Shown here: piece by piece, positions 35,638 to 45,500 of the stretch
How positions within the stretch are numbered: the stretch's first letter is position 1
Layout: the number at the start of each line of letters is the position of its first letter
Source of the DNA: Chitinophagaceae bacterium
Lineage (GTDB): Bacteria; Bacteroidota; Bacteroidia; Chitinophagales; Chitinophagaceae
Direction: 5' to 3'
NCBI GenBank assembly: GCA_947447265.1
Contig: CANFKC010000019.1
Coordinates: 1-64,000 of the forward strand
Length of the DNA stretch: 64,000 bases
Made by a program: the position numbers and the translations under genes
The notes under the pieces: model-generated
Database searches by the model: none
Seen by the model: the letters and a program-made list of their open reading frames with translations, nothing else
What the model was told of the DNA's origin: nothing

Positions 35638-36417
35638 ATGAAGCACACGGAAGGGCATGTAACACATGAGATAGAACATGGTATTGCTACCATTGAGTTC
35701 TTCCACCCGTCAAGCAATTCTTTGCCATCGGCCATCTTGCTTGATCTTGCAAAAACCATTAATGATATTGGCATCGACAATCGTGTAAAAGTAATTGTGC
35801 TTCGAAGTTCAGGTGACCGTGCATTCTGCGCGGGTGCATCGTTTGATGAACTGATGGCTATCTCTGATGTGGCAGAAGGTACTAAATTTTTCAGTGGCTT
35901 CGCCCACGTTATTAACGCTATGCGTAAGTGCCACAAGCTCATTATCGGCCGTGTACAAGGCAAGGCAGTTGGTGGTGGTGTAGGGGTTATTGCCGCTACT
36001 GACTATGCTATAGCTACAGAAGATGCATCAATTAAATTGAGCGAACTTGCAGTAGGTATCGGACCATTTGTGGTAGGGCCTGCGGTAGAGCGCAAAATAG
36101 GTGTTGCTGGTTATTCGCAACTGGCTATCGATGCTACAGAATGGAGGTCAGCAGAATGGGCTAAGCGCCATGGCTTGTATGCTGAAATACACAAGAGCAT
36201 TAGTGAGGTTGACGATTCAGTTAACAGCCTTGCGGACAGACTAGCACACAGCAGCCCTGATGCCATGTTACAATTAAAGAAAGTTTTCTGGCAGGGAACT
36301 GACAATTGGGATACCTTGCTTTCCGACCGTGCAGCTATCAGCGGCAGATTGGTATTGAGCGACTTTACCCGTAACGCAATCAACGCATTCAAGTCAAAGC
36401 CTGCTAAACAGGGCTAA
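35638..36417 (+). CDS. Enoyl-CoA hydratase/isomerase family protein
   Basis: A 259-residue crotonase-fold enzyme. The oxyanion-hole segments are DRAFCAGASFDELMA (residues ~60-75) and GKAVGGGVGVIAATDYAIA (~107-125), and the active loop is IKLSELAVGIGPFVVGPAVERKIG. The fold hydrates or isomerises 2-enoyl-CoAs; the loop is similar to methylglutaconyl-CoA hydratases of leucine breakdown, but substrate is unsure. One terminator follows at 36441. Confidence 0.87.
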   Translation: MKHTEGHVTHEIEHGIATIEFFHPSSNSLPSAILLDLAKTINDIGIDNRVKVIVLRSSGDRAFCAGASFDELMAISDVAEGTKFFSGFAHVINAMRKCHKLIIGRVQGKAVGGGVGVIAATDYAIATEDASIKLSELAVGIGPFVVGPAVERKIGVAGYSQLAIDATEWRSAEWAKRHGLYAEIHKSISEVDDSVNSLADRLAHSSPDAMLQLKKVFWQGTDNWDTLLSDRAAISGRLVLSDFTRNAINAFKSKPAKQG

Positions 36418-36440
36418 GATTAATTTCATAATATTTTGAA

Positions 36441-36468
36441 AAAGGACGCCAGACGGTGTCCTTTTTTT
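36441..36468 (+). terminator. Rho-independent terminator
   Basis: AAAGGACGCC (36441-36450) pairs with GGTGTCCTTT (36455-36464) with one wobble pair, then runs of Ts. Confidence 0.85.
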
Positions 36469-36781
36469 ATGAAATAACGAGAAGGTATTTTGCTGTAAGT
36501 GCTGATTTTACCCACTGACTGTAATAACCGCTTAATATCAATTAAACTTCAAAATCCAGCTAGATATGCTATTCTTTGCGACCCACTGCCGTTCTTTGCG
36601 TTTAAATGTTCAGGCCGAAATTCAGTGTCTAAACCTCATTGCCCACTTCTGGTAAAATTATTGTATTGAACATTGCCTGAGAACAGCCCAGAAACAGTTC
36701 AAAAAATGATTGCCGGTGCGAGAATAGACCGCTACAAAAAATAGTTTTGGCATTTGGGTTTTGAATTTTGAATTTTGCACC
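36469..36781. other. Intergenic gap with short repeats
   Basis: About 310 bases without a gene. It contains a 9-base direct repeat TTCTTTGCG at 36572-36580 and 36592-36600 (20-base period), a possible -7 element TAGTTTTG at 36742-36749 for rsmA, and a TTTTGAAT-type repeat directly before the rsmA start. Confidence 0.5.
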
Positions 36782-37543
36782 ATGTATACGCTCAAAAAGA
36801 GTCTGGGTCAGCACTTCCTTCATGATGAAAATATGTGCCAGAAAATTGTTGCCCAGCTGCACGTAACCCCCGGAATAAACATACTTGAAGTTGGACCGGG
36901 CGGCGGAGCCATTACCAAATATCTGAAAGACCTGCCGGATGTAAATTATGTTGCTATAGAGGTAGATACGGAGAAGGTCGACTATCTTCATAAAACCTAT
37001 CCTGACCTTGCTGGCAAGATAATTACCCAGGATATACTGAAGGCAAATGCGCCCTTTGATACCGATTTTAGTGTTATCGGTAACTTTCCTTACAACATTT
37101 CATCACCTATTCTTTTTAAGGTGCTGGAGTGGGAGCCACATGTAAAGGAAGTGATAGGTATGTTCCAGAAAGAAGTAGCATTGCGGGTAGCTGCGGGACC
37201 AGGTAGTAAAACCTATGGCATACTCAGCGTGCTAATGCAGGCTTTCTTCAAAGTTGAATTTTTGATAGAGGTGCATGAAAACTGTTTTACGCCACCGCCA
37301 AAAGTAAAAAGCGGTGTTTTGAGGTTTACGAATCTGAATAACCCTTATAATATTAATGATAAACGCAAGTTTATGATATTGGTCAAAGCGGCATTCAACC
37401 AACGCCGTAAAACCTTACGGAATGCACTTAAAAGTGTTGTGCCGCCTTCAGCCCTGCAGGATAGTTTAATGGATAAACGTGCAGAGCAGCTTTCTGTTGC
37501 AGATTTTGTTGGACTCTATGAACGATATTTTAATGAAAAATAG
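36782..37543 (+). CDS. rsmA: 16S rRNA adenine dimethyltransferase RsmA
   Basis: This 253-residue SAM-dependent enzyme dimethylates two adjacent adenines in helix 45 of 16S rRNA. The opening KKSLGQHFLHDENMCQKIV is the family hallmark, LEVGPGGGAIT is SAM motif I, and NFPYNISSPI (~residue 100) is the NPPY-type active site. A C-terminal helical domain ends RKTLRNALKS. ATG 36782; in-frame TTG at 36761 would add seven residues. Its last 11 bases overlap the next gene, so translation is coupled. Confidence 0.96.
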   Translation: MYTLKKSLGQHFLHDENMCQKIVAQLHVTPGINILEVGPGGGAITKYLKDLPDVNYVAIEVDTEKVDYLHKTYPDLAGKIITQDILKANAPFDTDFSVIGNFPYNISSPILFKVLEWEPHVKEVIGMFQKEVALRVAAGPGSKTYGILSVLMQAFFKVEFLIEVHENCFTPPPKVKSGVLRFTNLNNPYNINDKRKFMILVKAAFNQRRKTLRNALKSVVPPSALQDSLMDKRAEQLSVADFVGLYERYFNEK

Positions 37544-38468
37544 AAAAGTGCTTATTGCTGCGCCCGTGCACCCGGTACTTACCGAGGCCCTGGCGACGAT
37601 GGGTTATGAATTTATTATCAACGAGAAGGTAACTCAGGCTTCAGCGCTGGAGGTAGTGGGGGAGTGTGTCGGCATTATTACCTCAACCAGGCTGCAACTG
37701 GATAAAGCATTGATAGACGCCGCGCCAAACCTGGAATGGATTGGCAGGATGGGGTCGGGGATGGAAGTAATTGACGTTCCCTATGCTGAAAGCAAGGGCA
37801 TACGCTGCATAGGCAGCCCCGAGGGTAACTGCAATGCGGTGGGTGAACATGCCCTGGGTATGTTACTTGCGCTTACGAGGCGCATTGCGGTAAGCAATAC
37901 CGAAATGAAGCAGGGAGTATGGTTACGCGATGAAAACCGCGGCATAGAGCTGGAAAACAAAACGATAGGTATTATTGGTTATGGGCATACCGGGGCTGCT
38001 TTTGCGAAAAAGTTATCCGGCTTTGATATGCAGGTGCTGGCTTATGACAAATACAACCCCCACCTTATACCCCAGGGTATTACGAACTGCAAAAACCTTG
38101 ACCCTATTTTTGAAAATGCGGATATCATTAGTTTTCATGTGCCGCATGGGCGGGCTACGTTCCATTACTTTAATGAAACCTTTCTGGCCGCTATGCATAA
38201 ACCATTCATAATCATCAACACATCACGCGGTAGTGTGGTGTCCATCAACGATTTATATAACGGTATAGCGGCAAAAAAGATAGTAGGCGCATGTCTGGAC
38301 GTCTTTGAAACAGAGCCTGTTTCAAAAATGCCGGCTGAAATGGCGGCGCAGATGCGCGAACTTATAACACTTCCTAACGTAATAACCACCCCCCATATTG
38401 CGGGATACACCTTTGAAGCGCTGTTTAAAATGAGTAAAATACTTGCGGAAAAAATTTATATGCGTTGA
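37533..38468 (+). CDS. D-2-hydroxyacid dehydrogenase (SerA-like, no ACT domain)
   Basis: A 311-residue NAD-dependent dehydrogenase. Cofactor motif GYGHTG lies at residues 149-154. Catalytic Arg232 is in NTSRGSVV, Glu261 in DVFETEP and His288 in TPHIAGYT; the 29-residue Arg-Glu spacing matches E. coli 3-phosphoglycerate dehydrogenase. The regulatory ACT domain is absent, so it acts on a phosphoglycerate- or other 2-hydroxyacid-type substrate without serine feedback through that domain. ATG 37533 overlaps rsmA's stop; ATG 37518 would add five residues. Confidence 0.9.
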   Translation: MKNRKVLIAAPVHPVLTEALATMGYEFIINEKVTQASALEVVGECVGIITSTRLQLDKALIDAAPNLEWIGRMGSGMEVIDVPYAESKGIRCIGSPEGNCNAVGEHALGMLLALTRRIAVSNTEMKQGVWLRDENRGIELENKTIGIIGYGHTGAAFAKKLSGFDMQVLAYDKYNPHLIPQGITNCKNLDPIFENADIISFHVPHGRATFHYFNETFLAAMHKPFIIINTSRGSVVSINDLYNGIAAKKIVGACLDVFETEPVSKMPAEMAAQMRELITLPNVITTPHIAGYTFEALFKMSKILAEKIYMR

Positions 38469-38677
38469 TTTTACTAACTTTTTAGAAATATTTTCACATT
38501 TCACCCAAGATTTTAAGCTCGTGTTACGTCTATTTAGTAGGGGTTTAACAAAAAAATGATTTTAAGTTAATCCGGAAGTTTGAAGGTAAAAGGAAAATAT
38601 ATTTGACTGCCGGAGTATTTTTAACAGTTTTTTTTATCTTTACGCCCACATTTGCTAATAATTTATTAATTTAGAAT

Positions 38678-41600
38678 ATGAATCGTACATTACGTCATCT
38701 CCTATTGTTCGCATTGATCGCCCTTTCGGGATCAGCCTTTGCTCAGGGAATTTTGGGTGTTGTTAAAGATAGTAAGGGGGAACCTATCATCAATGCCTCG
38801 GTTAGGGTTAGCCAGGGAGGCATAACGAAAGCAGGTACCATTACTGATTACGATGGTAAGTATACCGCAAAACCGCTTGAGGCAGGGTTATACGATGTAA
38901 CCTTTTCTTATACCGGTATGCAGTCTAAAACAGTAAATGGAGTAGAAGTAACACCGGGTGATAATACCGAGCTTAATGCTACCTTAACTATTCCGGATGA
39001 CGGCAAAGGTAAAACACTTACAGAAGTGACTGTTACTTATCAGAGGCCGTTAATAGATAAGTTCAAGAATAACAAGGTGATGTCCCGCGCTGAGATCAGC
39101 AGGGTACCTACCACCAATACAACTGACCTTGTGGGCTTGACTCCGGGTATCTTCCAGAGCAGGCGCGGTGCAGATGTGAGCTCAGATGGTGGCCGTACTT
39201 CAGGTAACGTATACATTATAGATGGTGTGCAGGTACAGGGTTCTGTAGGTGTTAACATGGCACAGGGTTCTACAGAGCAATTAGAAGTAATTGCTTCAGG
39301 TATCCCCGCTAACTATGGTGACGTATCTGGTGCGGTAATTAACCTTACTTCAAGGGGCGTTTCTCAGAAATTCCAGGGTAGCGTTCGTGCTCAGACATCG
39401 CTTGATGGCTACAACAACAATCTTGGTTCGTTCTCTGTAGCCGGCCCAATCATCAGGAAAAGGTCTGCAAAAGATTCTACAAGAAAAGAATCTGTTATGG
39501 GTTTTGCATTAAGCGGTGACTTTTATGATGACCATAACAGGACCCCTTCTTATGTTAAGGAATACGTTACTAAGGCAGATGTGTTAAAAGAATTACAGAC
39601 AAATCCTTTAAAAGTAGTTTCTGATAATAGCGGCCAAACCGTATACAACCGTGCTGCGGACTATGTTACTGCTGATAAACTTACACAGGTAAAACAACCA
39701 CCACATAACGTTACACAGGAAATTCGTTTTAACGGAAAGCTGGATTACAAGCTGAATGACAATATGTACATTGCTGCCGGTGGTAACTTTGACTATACAA
39801 AAACTGATGCCTACAGCCGTGGAAGGAACTTATTTGCCCCTGAAGCTACTCCGGTTCAGAATAGTTATACTGGCCGTGGCTATTTAAGATTCAGGCAGAA
39901 ATTTGGTAAACAAGGTGGATTGGATACAGGAAAGCACAGCATTATATCAAACGCTTACTATACTGTACAGATCGATTACCAAAAATTGTTCACGGACGCA
40001 AAAGACGCTAACTTTAAGAAAGACATATTCAACTACGGTTACATTGGTAAGTTCACTAAGAACTACCGCGATTTCTACCTGCCTTTCCAGAAAGATTCTG
40101 TAACAGGAAGGACTTTGACTACACTTATACTTGCTGCGCCAACCGGCATCGATTTCGAGAGGTCAGAATTGAATCCAATTATGGCTAACTATACTTCACA
40201 ATATTATCGTCTTATCGGAGATAATCATCCTACTTCACTTACCCGTTTACAAGCTAATAACGCACTTGCAAATGGTGATGAACCATCATCTGTTTATTCA
40301 TTATTTGCGAGTCCTGGTTCTACTATGACGTACTATCAGAACTACAATTCTAATCAGTATGCCTTAACGGTTGACGCAGCTTTCGATTTGAAAGCAGGTG
40401 GCATCACTCACGGTATTGAATTTGGTCTTTACTACCAGCAGAGGGTTATCAAGTCTTTCACAGTTCAGGAGAACTTAGGCGGTACACAGTCTTTGTGGCA
40501 GCAAATGAGGCAGTTGACCAGCAGTGTTGACAATGGTGGTCTGAAACTTGACAAAGAAAATCCTATTACAAGGGTTAACGGCGTTAACTATACTTACAAC
40601 TCACGCACAGGTTTATACTATAATCCGGCTGGTGCTGAAGTGCATATCCTGCCTGGCCCTCATGATACAGTATTCTACAACTACAAGAACGTAGCGCCAA
40701 CCGCATTTGACCTTGCATTAAGGAAAAAATTAGGTAAAGGTTTGAATGATAACATCAATGTTGACGAATTAGATCCTTCTACTTTCTCGTTAAGCATGTT
40801 CTCTGCTGATGAGTTGCTGAACAGTGGTAAATCATTTGTAAACTACTATGGCTACAACTATGATGGCAAGAACCAGACTGGTACCGTTAACTTTAACGAC
40901 TTCTGGACTGCAAAAGATGCAAATGGTAACTACACTCGTCCAATTGGTGCATTCAGCCCTAACTACATTGCAGGTTATGTATTAGACAAGTTCGAATTCA
41001 AAAACATCCTTTTCAACATTGGTGTAAGGGTGGACAGGTATTCAGCTAATACCAAGGTATTGAAAGATCCATATTCATTATATGGTACAAAAAATATCAG
41101 CCAGACTGCATTGGATCAATACATGAAAAATCCTAATGGTCATCACCCATCAAACCTCAGCAGCAATGCAGTTGTTTATGTTGATGATAACAACTCAAAT
41201 TCTAAAACAATCATTGGTTATCGCGAAGGATCAAACTGGTATGATGCAGCAGGTAATGCTATTTCTAACCCTGCTATCCTTAAAGATGTATCTGGTGGCC
41301 GTGATCCTCAGCCATTGTTAATTGACAAGACTAAGATCACTGATACCGCATTTAACCCGAACTTGTCATTCACTGATTACAACCCGCAGGTAACTTTACA
41401 GCCACGTATCCAGATGAGCTTCCCGATCAATGAATTCTCTAAGTTCTCTGCTCACTACGATATCTACGTTCAGCGCCCTTATCCAACAGGTGTTGGTCAG
41501 GCAACAGCTTATGATTACTACACACTTACTTCTAATTCTAACTCTATCATCCCTAATGCGAATATCCGTTCTGGTAAAACATACGATTATGAGTTGGGCT

Positions 41601-42490
41601 TTGACCAGGTAATTGGTAAGAAAGCAGTATTGAAAATCAATGCCTTCTACAAAGAGCGTAAAGACATGATTACTGTAACTCCTTACTTGTATGCATATCC
41701 TACTACTTACTACACTTACGGCAACCGTGACTTCTCTACAACCAAGGGTTTGAAAGCTTTCTATGAAATGAGGGCTACCAAAAATCTTAGCCTGAGTCTT
41801 GCTTACACCTTGCAGTTCGCAGAAGGTACTGGTTCTAACATTAACTCTAACAACGGCGGCGGCGGCGGCCAGATTTCTCCACAGGGCTTGTTACAGAGCT
41901 TTATTGAAGCTGGTTTACCAAACTTACGTTTTGTATTGCCTCTTGATGTGGATTCACGTCACCAGATCGTTGGTAACTTTGATTATCGTTTCAACGACGC
42001 ACAGGGTCCTGTTGTTAAAGGCAAACACATCTTCCAGAATGCTGGTCTTAACCTGATTGCTAAAACAAGAAGCGGTGAGCCTTGGACAAGGTTGCAGAAC
42101 CCTACAGGTAGCACTATCATCGGTACAATTGGTGGTAACCGTTTACCATGGCACTTCAGCATGGATGCTCGTATCAATAAAGACTTCGCATTTACTTTTG
42201 GCAAGAACGAGAAAGATGCGCCAGTTGGTGTTAAAGCTAAGAAAGTACATAAAATGTCAGCTTTCATCTACTGCCAGAACTTGTTGAATACACGTGAAGT
42301 TATGGGTGTATATGGTTATACCGGCCGTCCAAATGACAACGGATATCTTTCATCTTCATTCGGACAGCAGGCTATTCCAATACAGACAAGTCCAAAAGCT
42401 TATCAGGATCTTTACAAGATCGCTACAAGTGCGCCAGGTAACCTGAACTACGCACGTACTATCAATCTTGGTCTTGAATACAATTTTTAA
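38678..42490 (+). CDS. TonB-dependent receptor with carboxypeptidase-like domain
   Basis: This 1270-residue outer-membrane protein has a signal peptide ending near SAFA-Q (residue 23), a carboxypeptidase-like regulatory domain (ILGVVKDSKGEPIINASVRVSQGG.., ~24-110), a plug with NTTDLVGLTPGIFQ..GNVYIIDGVQVQG (~145-190), and a long barrel ending GLEYNF. A Gly-rich loop sits near residue 1063. It brings or exports a large substrate across the outer membrane using TonB energy; the substrate is unknown. It is first of a trio with genes 42521 and 46587 and separated by only 30 bases from the next start. Confidence 0.93.
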   Translation: MNRTLRHLLLFALIALSGSAFAQGILGVVKDSKGEPIINASVRVSQGGITKAGTITDYDGKYTAKPLEAGLYDVTFSYTGMQSKTVNGVEVTPGDNTELNATLTIPDDGKGKTLTEVTVTYQRPLIDKFKNNKVMSRAEISRVPTTNTTDLVGLTPGIFQSRRGADVSSDGGRTSGNVYIIDGVQVQGSVGVNMAQGSTEQLEVIASGIPANYGDVSGAVINLTSRGVSQKFQGSVRAQTSLDGYNNNLGSFSVAGPIIRKRSAKDSTRKESVMGFALSGDFYDDHNRTPSYVKEYVTKADVLKELQTNPLKVVSDNSGQTVYNRAADYVTADKLTQVKQPPHNVTQEIRFNGKLDYKLNDNMYIAAGGNFDYTKTDAYSRGRNLFAPEATPVQNSYTGRGYLRFRQKFGKQGGLDTGKHSIISNAYYTVQIDYQKLFTDAKDANFKKDIFNYGYIGKFTKNYRDFYLPFQKDSVTGRTLTTLILAAPTGIDFERSELNPIMANYTSQYYRLIGDNHPTSLTRLQANNALANGDEPSSVYSLFASPGSTMTYYQNYNSNQYALTVDAAFDLKAGGITHGIEFGLYYQQRVIKSFTVQENLGGTQSLWQQMRQLTSSVDNGGLKLDKENPITRVNGVNYTYNSRTGLYYNPAGAEVHILPGPHDTVFYNYKNVAPTAFDLALRKKLGKGLNDNINVDELDPSTFSLSMFSADELLNSGKSFVNYYGYNYDGKNQTGTVNFNDFWTAKDANGNYTRPIGAFSPNYIAGYVLDKFEFKNILFNIGVRVDRYSANTKVLKDPYSLYGTKNISQTALDQYMKNPNGHHPSNLSSNAVVYVDDNNSNSKTIIGYREGSNWYDAAGNAISNPAILKDVSGGRDPQPLLIDKTKITDTAFNPNLSFTDYNPQVTLQPRIQMSFPINEFSKFSAHYDIYVQRPYPTGVGQATAYDYYTLTSNSNSIIPNANIRSGKTYDYELGFDQVIGKKAVLKINAFYKERKDMITVTPYLYAYPTTYYTYGNRDFSTTKGLKAFYEMRATKNLSLSLAYTLQFAEGTGSNINSNNGGGGGQISPQGLLQSFIEAGLPNLRFVLPLDVDSRHQIVGNFDYRFNDAQGPVVKGKHIFQNAGLNLIAKTRSGEPWTRLQNPTGSTIIGTIGGNRLPWHFSMDARINKDFAFTFGKNEKDAPVGVKAKKVHKMSAFIYCQNLLNTREVMGVYGYTGRPNDNGYLSSSFGQQAIPIQTSPKAYQDLYKIATSAPGNLNYARTINLGLEYNF

Positions 42491-42520
42491 TAATATTTCA
42501 TAATATAACTTAACTAAGTT

Positions 42521-45500
42521 ATGAATTTCACAAATAGAATTCGAATTGCCGGAGCCCTTACTATGTTAGGAATCGCAGGTTTTGCAGGGCAGCTTACCGC
42601 TCGCGAAAATGTGGTTACCACGAGTCACAGAGAAGCTCTTAAAACTACAGTTACCGGTTGCCAACCCGCGGTATCTGCTATTGATCTGGACATTAATAAC
42701 GTTCGTGCCCGCCTGATGACCGGTGGAGATATGTGGTGGAATATTGGTCTTGAGGTGGCTGCCTATGAAATACCCAAAGGCTCTAAAAAGAGTTCGCAGT
42801 TCGCTGCTTCCTGCTGGATAGGTGGTTATGATAAACAGGGTCAGCTTAAAGTTGCTGCCCAGACTTACCGCCAGGATGGTAATGACTATTGGCCAGGTGC
42901 ATTGGATGCGCAAGGCAAAATAACATCAGATGTGTGCGCTAACTGGGATCGTTTCTGGAAAGTGGATAAATCTACAATCAATAAATTCATCGAATTGTCA
43001 AAAACTGGTGCCGCTACAGGTTCACAGTTTGACGTGATTCTTCAATGGCCAGCCAGGGGTAATGACAACGTCGTTGGCTCTACAGGTTCGCCATTAACGC
43101 TCGACTCAAGGAACACATATGCGCCTTTCGTTGACGTAAATAATGACGGATTATATGACCCTTCCGGTGTTACTCCTGATTATCCTGCAATATCAGGTGA
43201 CCAGTTTATCTGGTGGGTTGTGAATGATGCCGGTAACGTAAAGGCTCAGAGCCAGACGGCAGCCATGGGTATAGAGGTGCAGAACTCTGCATTCGCATAT
43301 GCTACACAGGACTTCCTGAATAACTCTACTTTTTATAACTACCGTGTTATCAATCGTGGTGCTTTAACTATTGACAGTACGTACATCGCCGTATGGGATG
43401 ACTGCGATCTTGGTTATTATCAGGATGACTTTATCGGTTGCGATACCTTCAGGGGGCTAGGTATTATGTACAATGGTTCTATTGCTGATGGTAGCGCTGC
43501 AGGTTTCCCTGTAAACAGCTATGGTGCAAACGCGCCTCAGGTTGGTGTTGACTTCTTCCAGGGTCCTAAGAGGTTGAAGAAACGTCCGGGATTATCTGAT
43601 ACTACAGAAACCCTGAAGATGACCAACTTCACTTATTACAACAACGATAACAGCGTAATCGGTAACCCAAGCAATGGTGTTCAGATCTACAACTATATGA
43701 CAGGTTCTATCAGGAATAGTGATCGTTTCTCAAACGACTTCCTGGGTGCTAACCAAACTTCCAAGGGCTATGGTTCAGGTCCTACTACCAATTTCGTATT
43801 CACAGGTGATCCTGGTGATAAAACTACATGGTCAGAGTGTACCTGCGGTAACCCTCCGGGTGACAGGCGTTTCATATTCTCTTCTGGTCCTTTCCAGTTG
43901 TTGCCTGGTGCGGCTAACGACATTACATTTGGTAGCGTTTGGGCTTCAGGTGTAGGCGGTTGTCCTAACACAGATTTCAAAACTATCAAGAGTATAGATG
44001 ATAATGCGCAAGGTTTATTTGAAGCTGGTTTTAAAACAGTGGAAGGTCCTGAAGCGCCAAGGTTGGTTGCAAGGGAATTAGATGGAAAGATTATTTTCTA
44101 TATTGTAAATGACTATGGTAGCAATAACTATGCAGAGAATTACGGCCGCAAGGATGGTTCTTATATGGATTCAACCCGTTATCATCAGCTGGTTACAAGG
44201 GCTAAATCATTGAACAACCCGGATTCATTCTACACATTCGAAGGATACCGTGTATTCCAGTTAGCTAACAGTCAGGTTACTTCTGCTGAAATATTCGATC
44301 CGGTTACAGGCCAGGTTGATAATTCTAAGGCTTACGAAGTGTTTCAGTGCGACGTTAAGAACAACGTAAAGAAAATTATTAACTACAGTAAGCTTACTTC
44401 AGTAAGTGATAGTTCATGGTTACCTTCTATTAAGGTTGACGGTAAAGACAGTGGTATCAAGCATAGCTTTGTAATTTCACAAGATCAGTTCTCTCCGAGC
44501 TCTGATAAGTCTTTAGTAAACTATCATAACTATTATTTCGTTGCTATTGCATATGCTCACAACGATTTCGCTCCGTTCAATTCAAGGTTCTACAATAGCA
44601 CGCAAGACCAGCCTTACATAGGTAGTGCGCATGGTGCTGGTGGTATCAATATTCCAGTTGTGGAATGTATGCCAAACCCATCTAATGGTGCAATGGGTAC
44701 TACATTAAATTCTGAATATGGTACAGGTATCGCTGTTACCCGTGTTCAGGGTCTCGGTAACGGAGGTAACTTTGTAGAATTGAGTGATAAGTCTACCGCT
44801 GATGCGCTTGACCCGGCTACAGGTTATTTTGCAGGCAGAGCTACCTATAAAGTTAATCAGGGCCCGGTAAATATCAGGGTAATTGATCCGGTAAAGGTTC
44901 CTGCTTATGATTGGGTTTTCCAGATAAATGGTAGCGTGAATAACGGAAGTAACGCATTGTACACCGGTAATATTGACAGTACTTCAGGATGGATACTTAC
45001 TGCAAAGAGTGGTGGAAATGTTGTTGATACTATCTACAGCGAAAGGGACATTCATTTACTGAACGAGCAGATTGTTGAAAAGTACGGTCTTGCAATAAGT
45101 CTTAACCAGGTAAAAGCTCCAGGTATTGAACAGGCTGCTGGTAATGGTTATATTGATTCTAGGATTACTTTTGAAGACCCTTCTAAGCCATGGTTATGGG
45201 GTGTAACAGACCAACCAGATAGTAATTTCGCAAACTGGTACAGGTCAGGTAACAACCAGAACTACAAAGCTCCGCTTCTTGATCTTAAGAAACCTTGTAA
45301 TTTTAACGACGATAAGAAGCTGGATACAATGTTGGCTTACACTGATATGTTGTCGAACTTTACTCCTGTTAAAAATTCATGGGCACCTTACTACCTTGCT
45401 GCTTATTGGGTTAATGGTCATGCAGGTACCGGAACTGAGTGTGGTTTTGAATTTGCTTACAATTCAAACTTCCAGAGGGCTATCTACATGATTAAACTGA

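Noticed and set aside
41851-41869. GGC-rich run in the TonB receptor gene
   Set aside because: In-frame and encodes a Gly loop of the barrel; no frameshift or hypervariable tract is evident.
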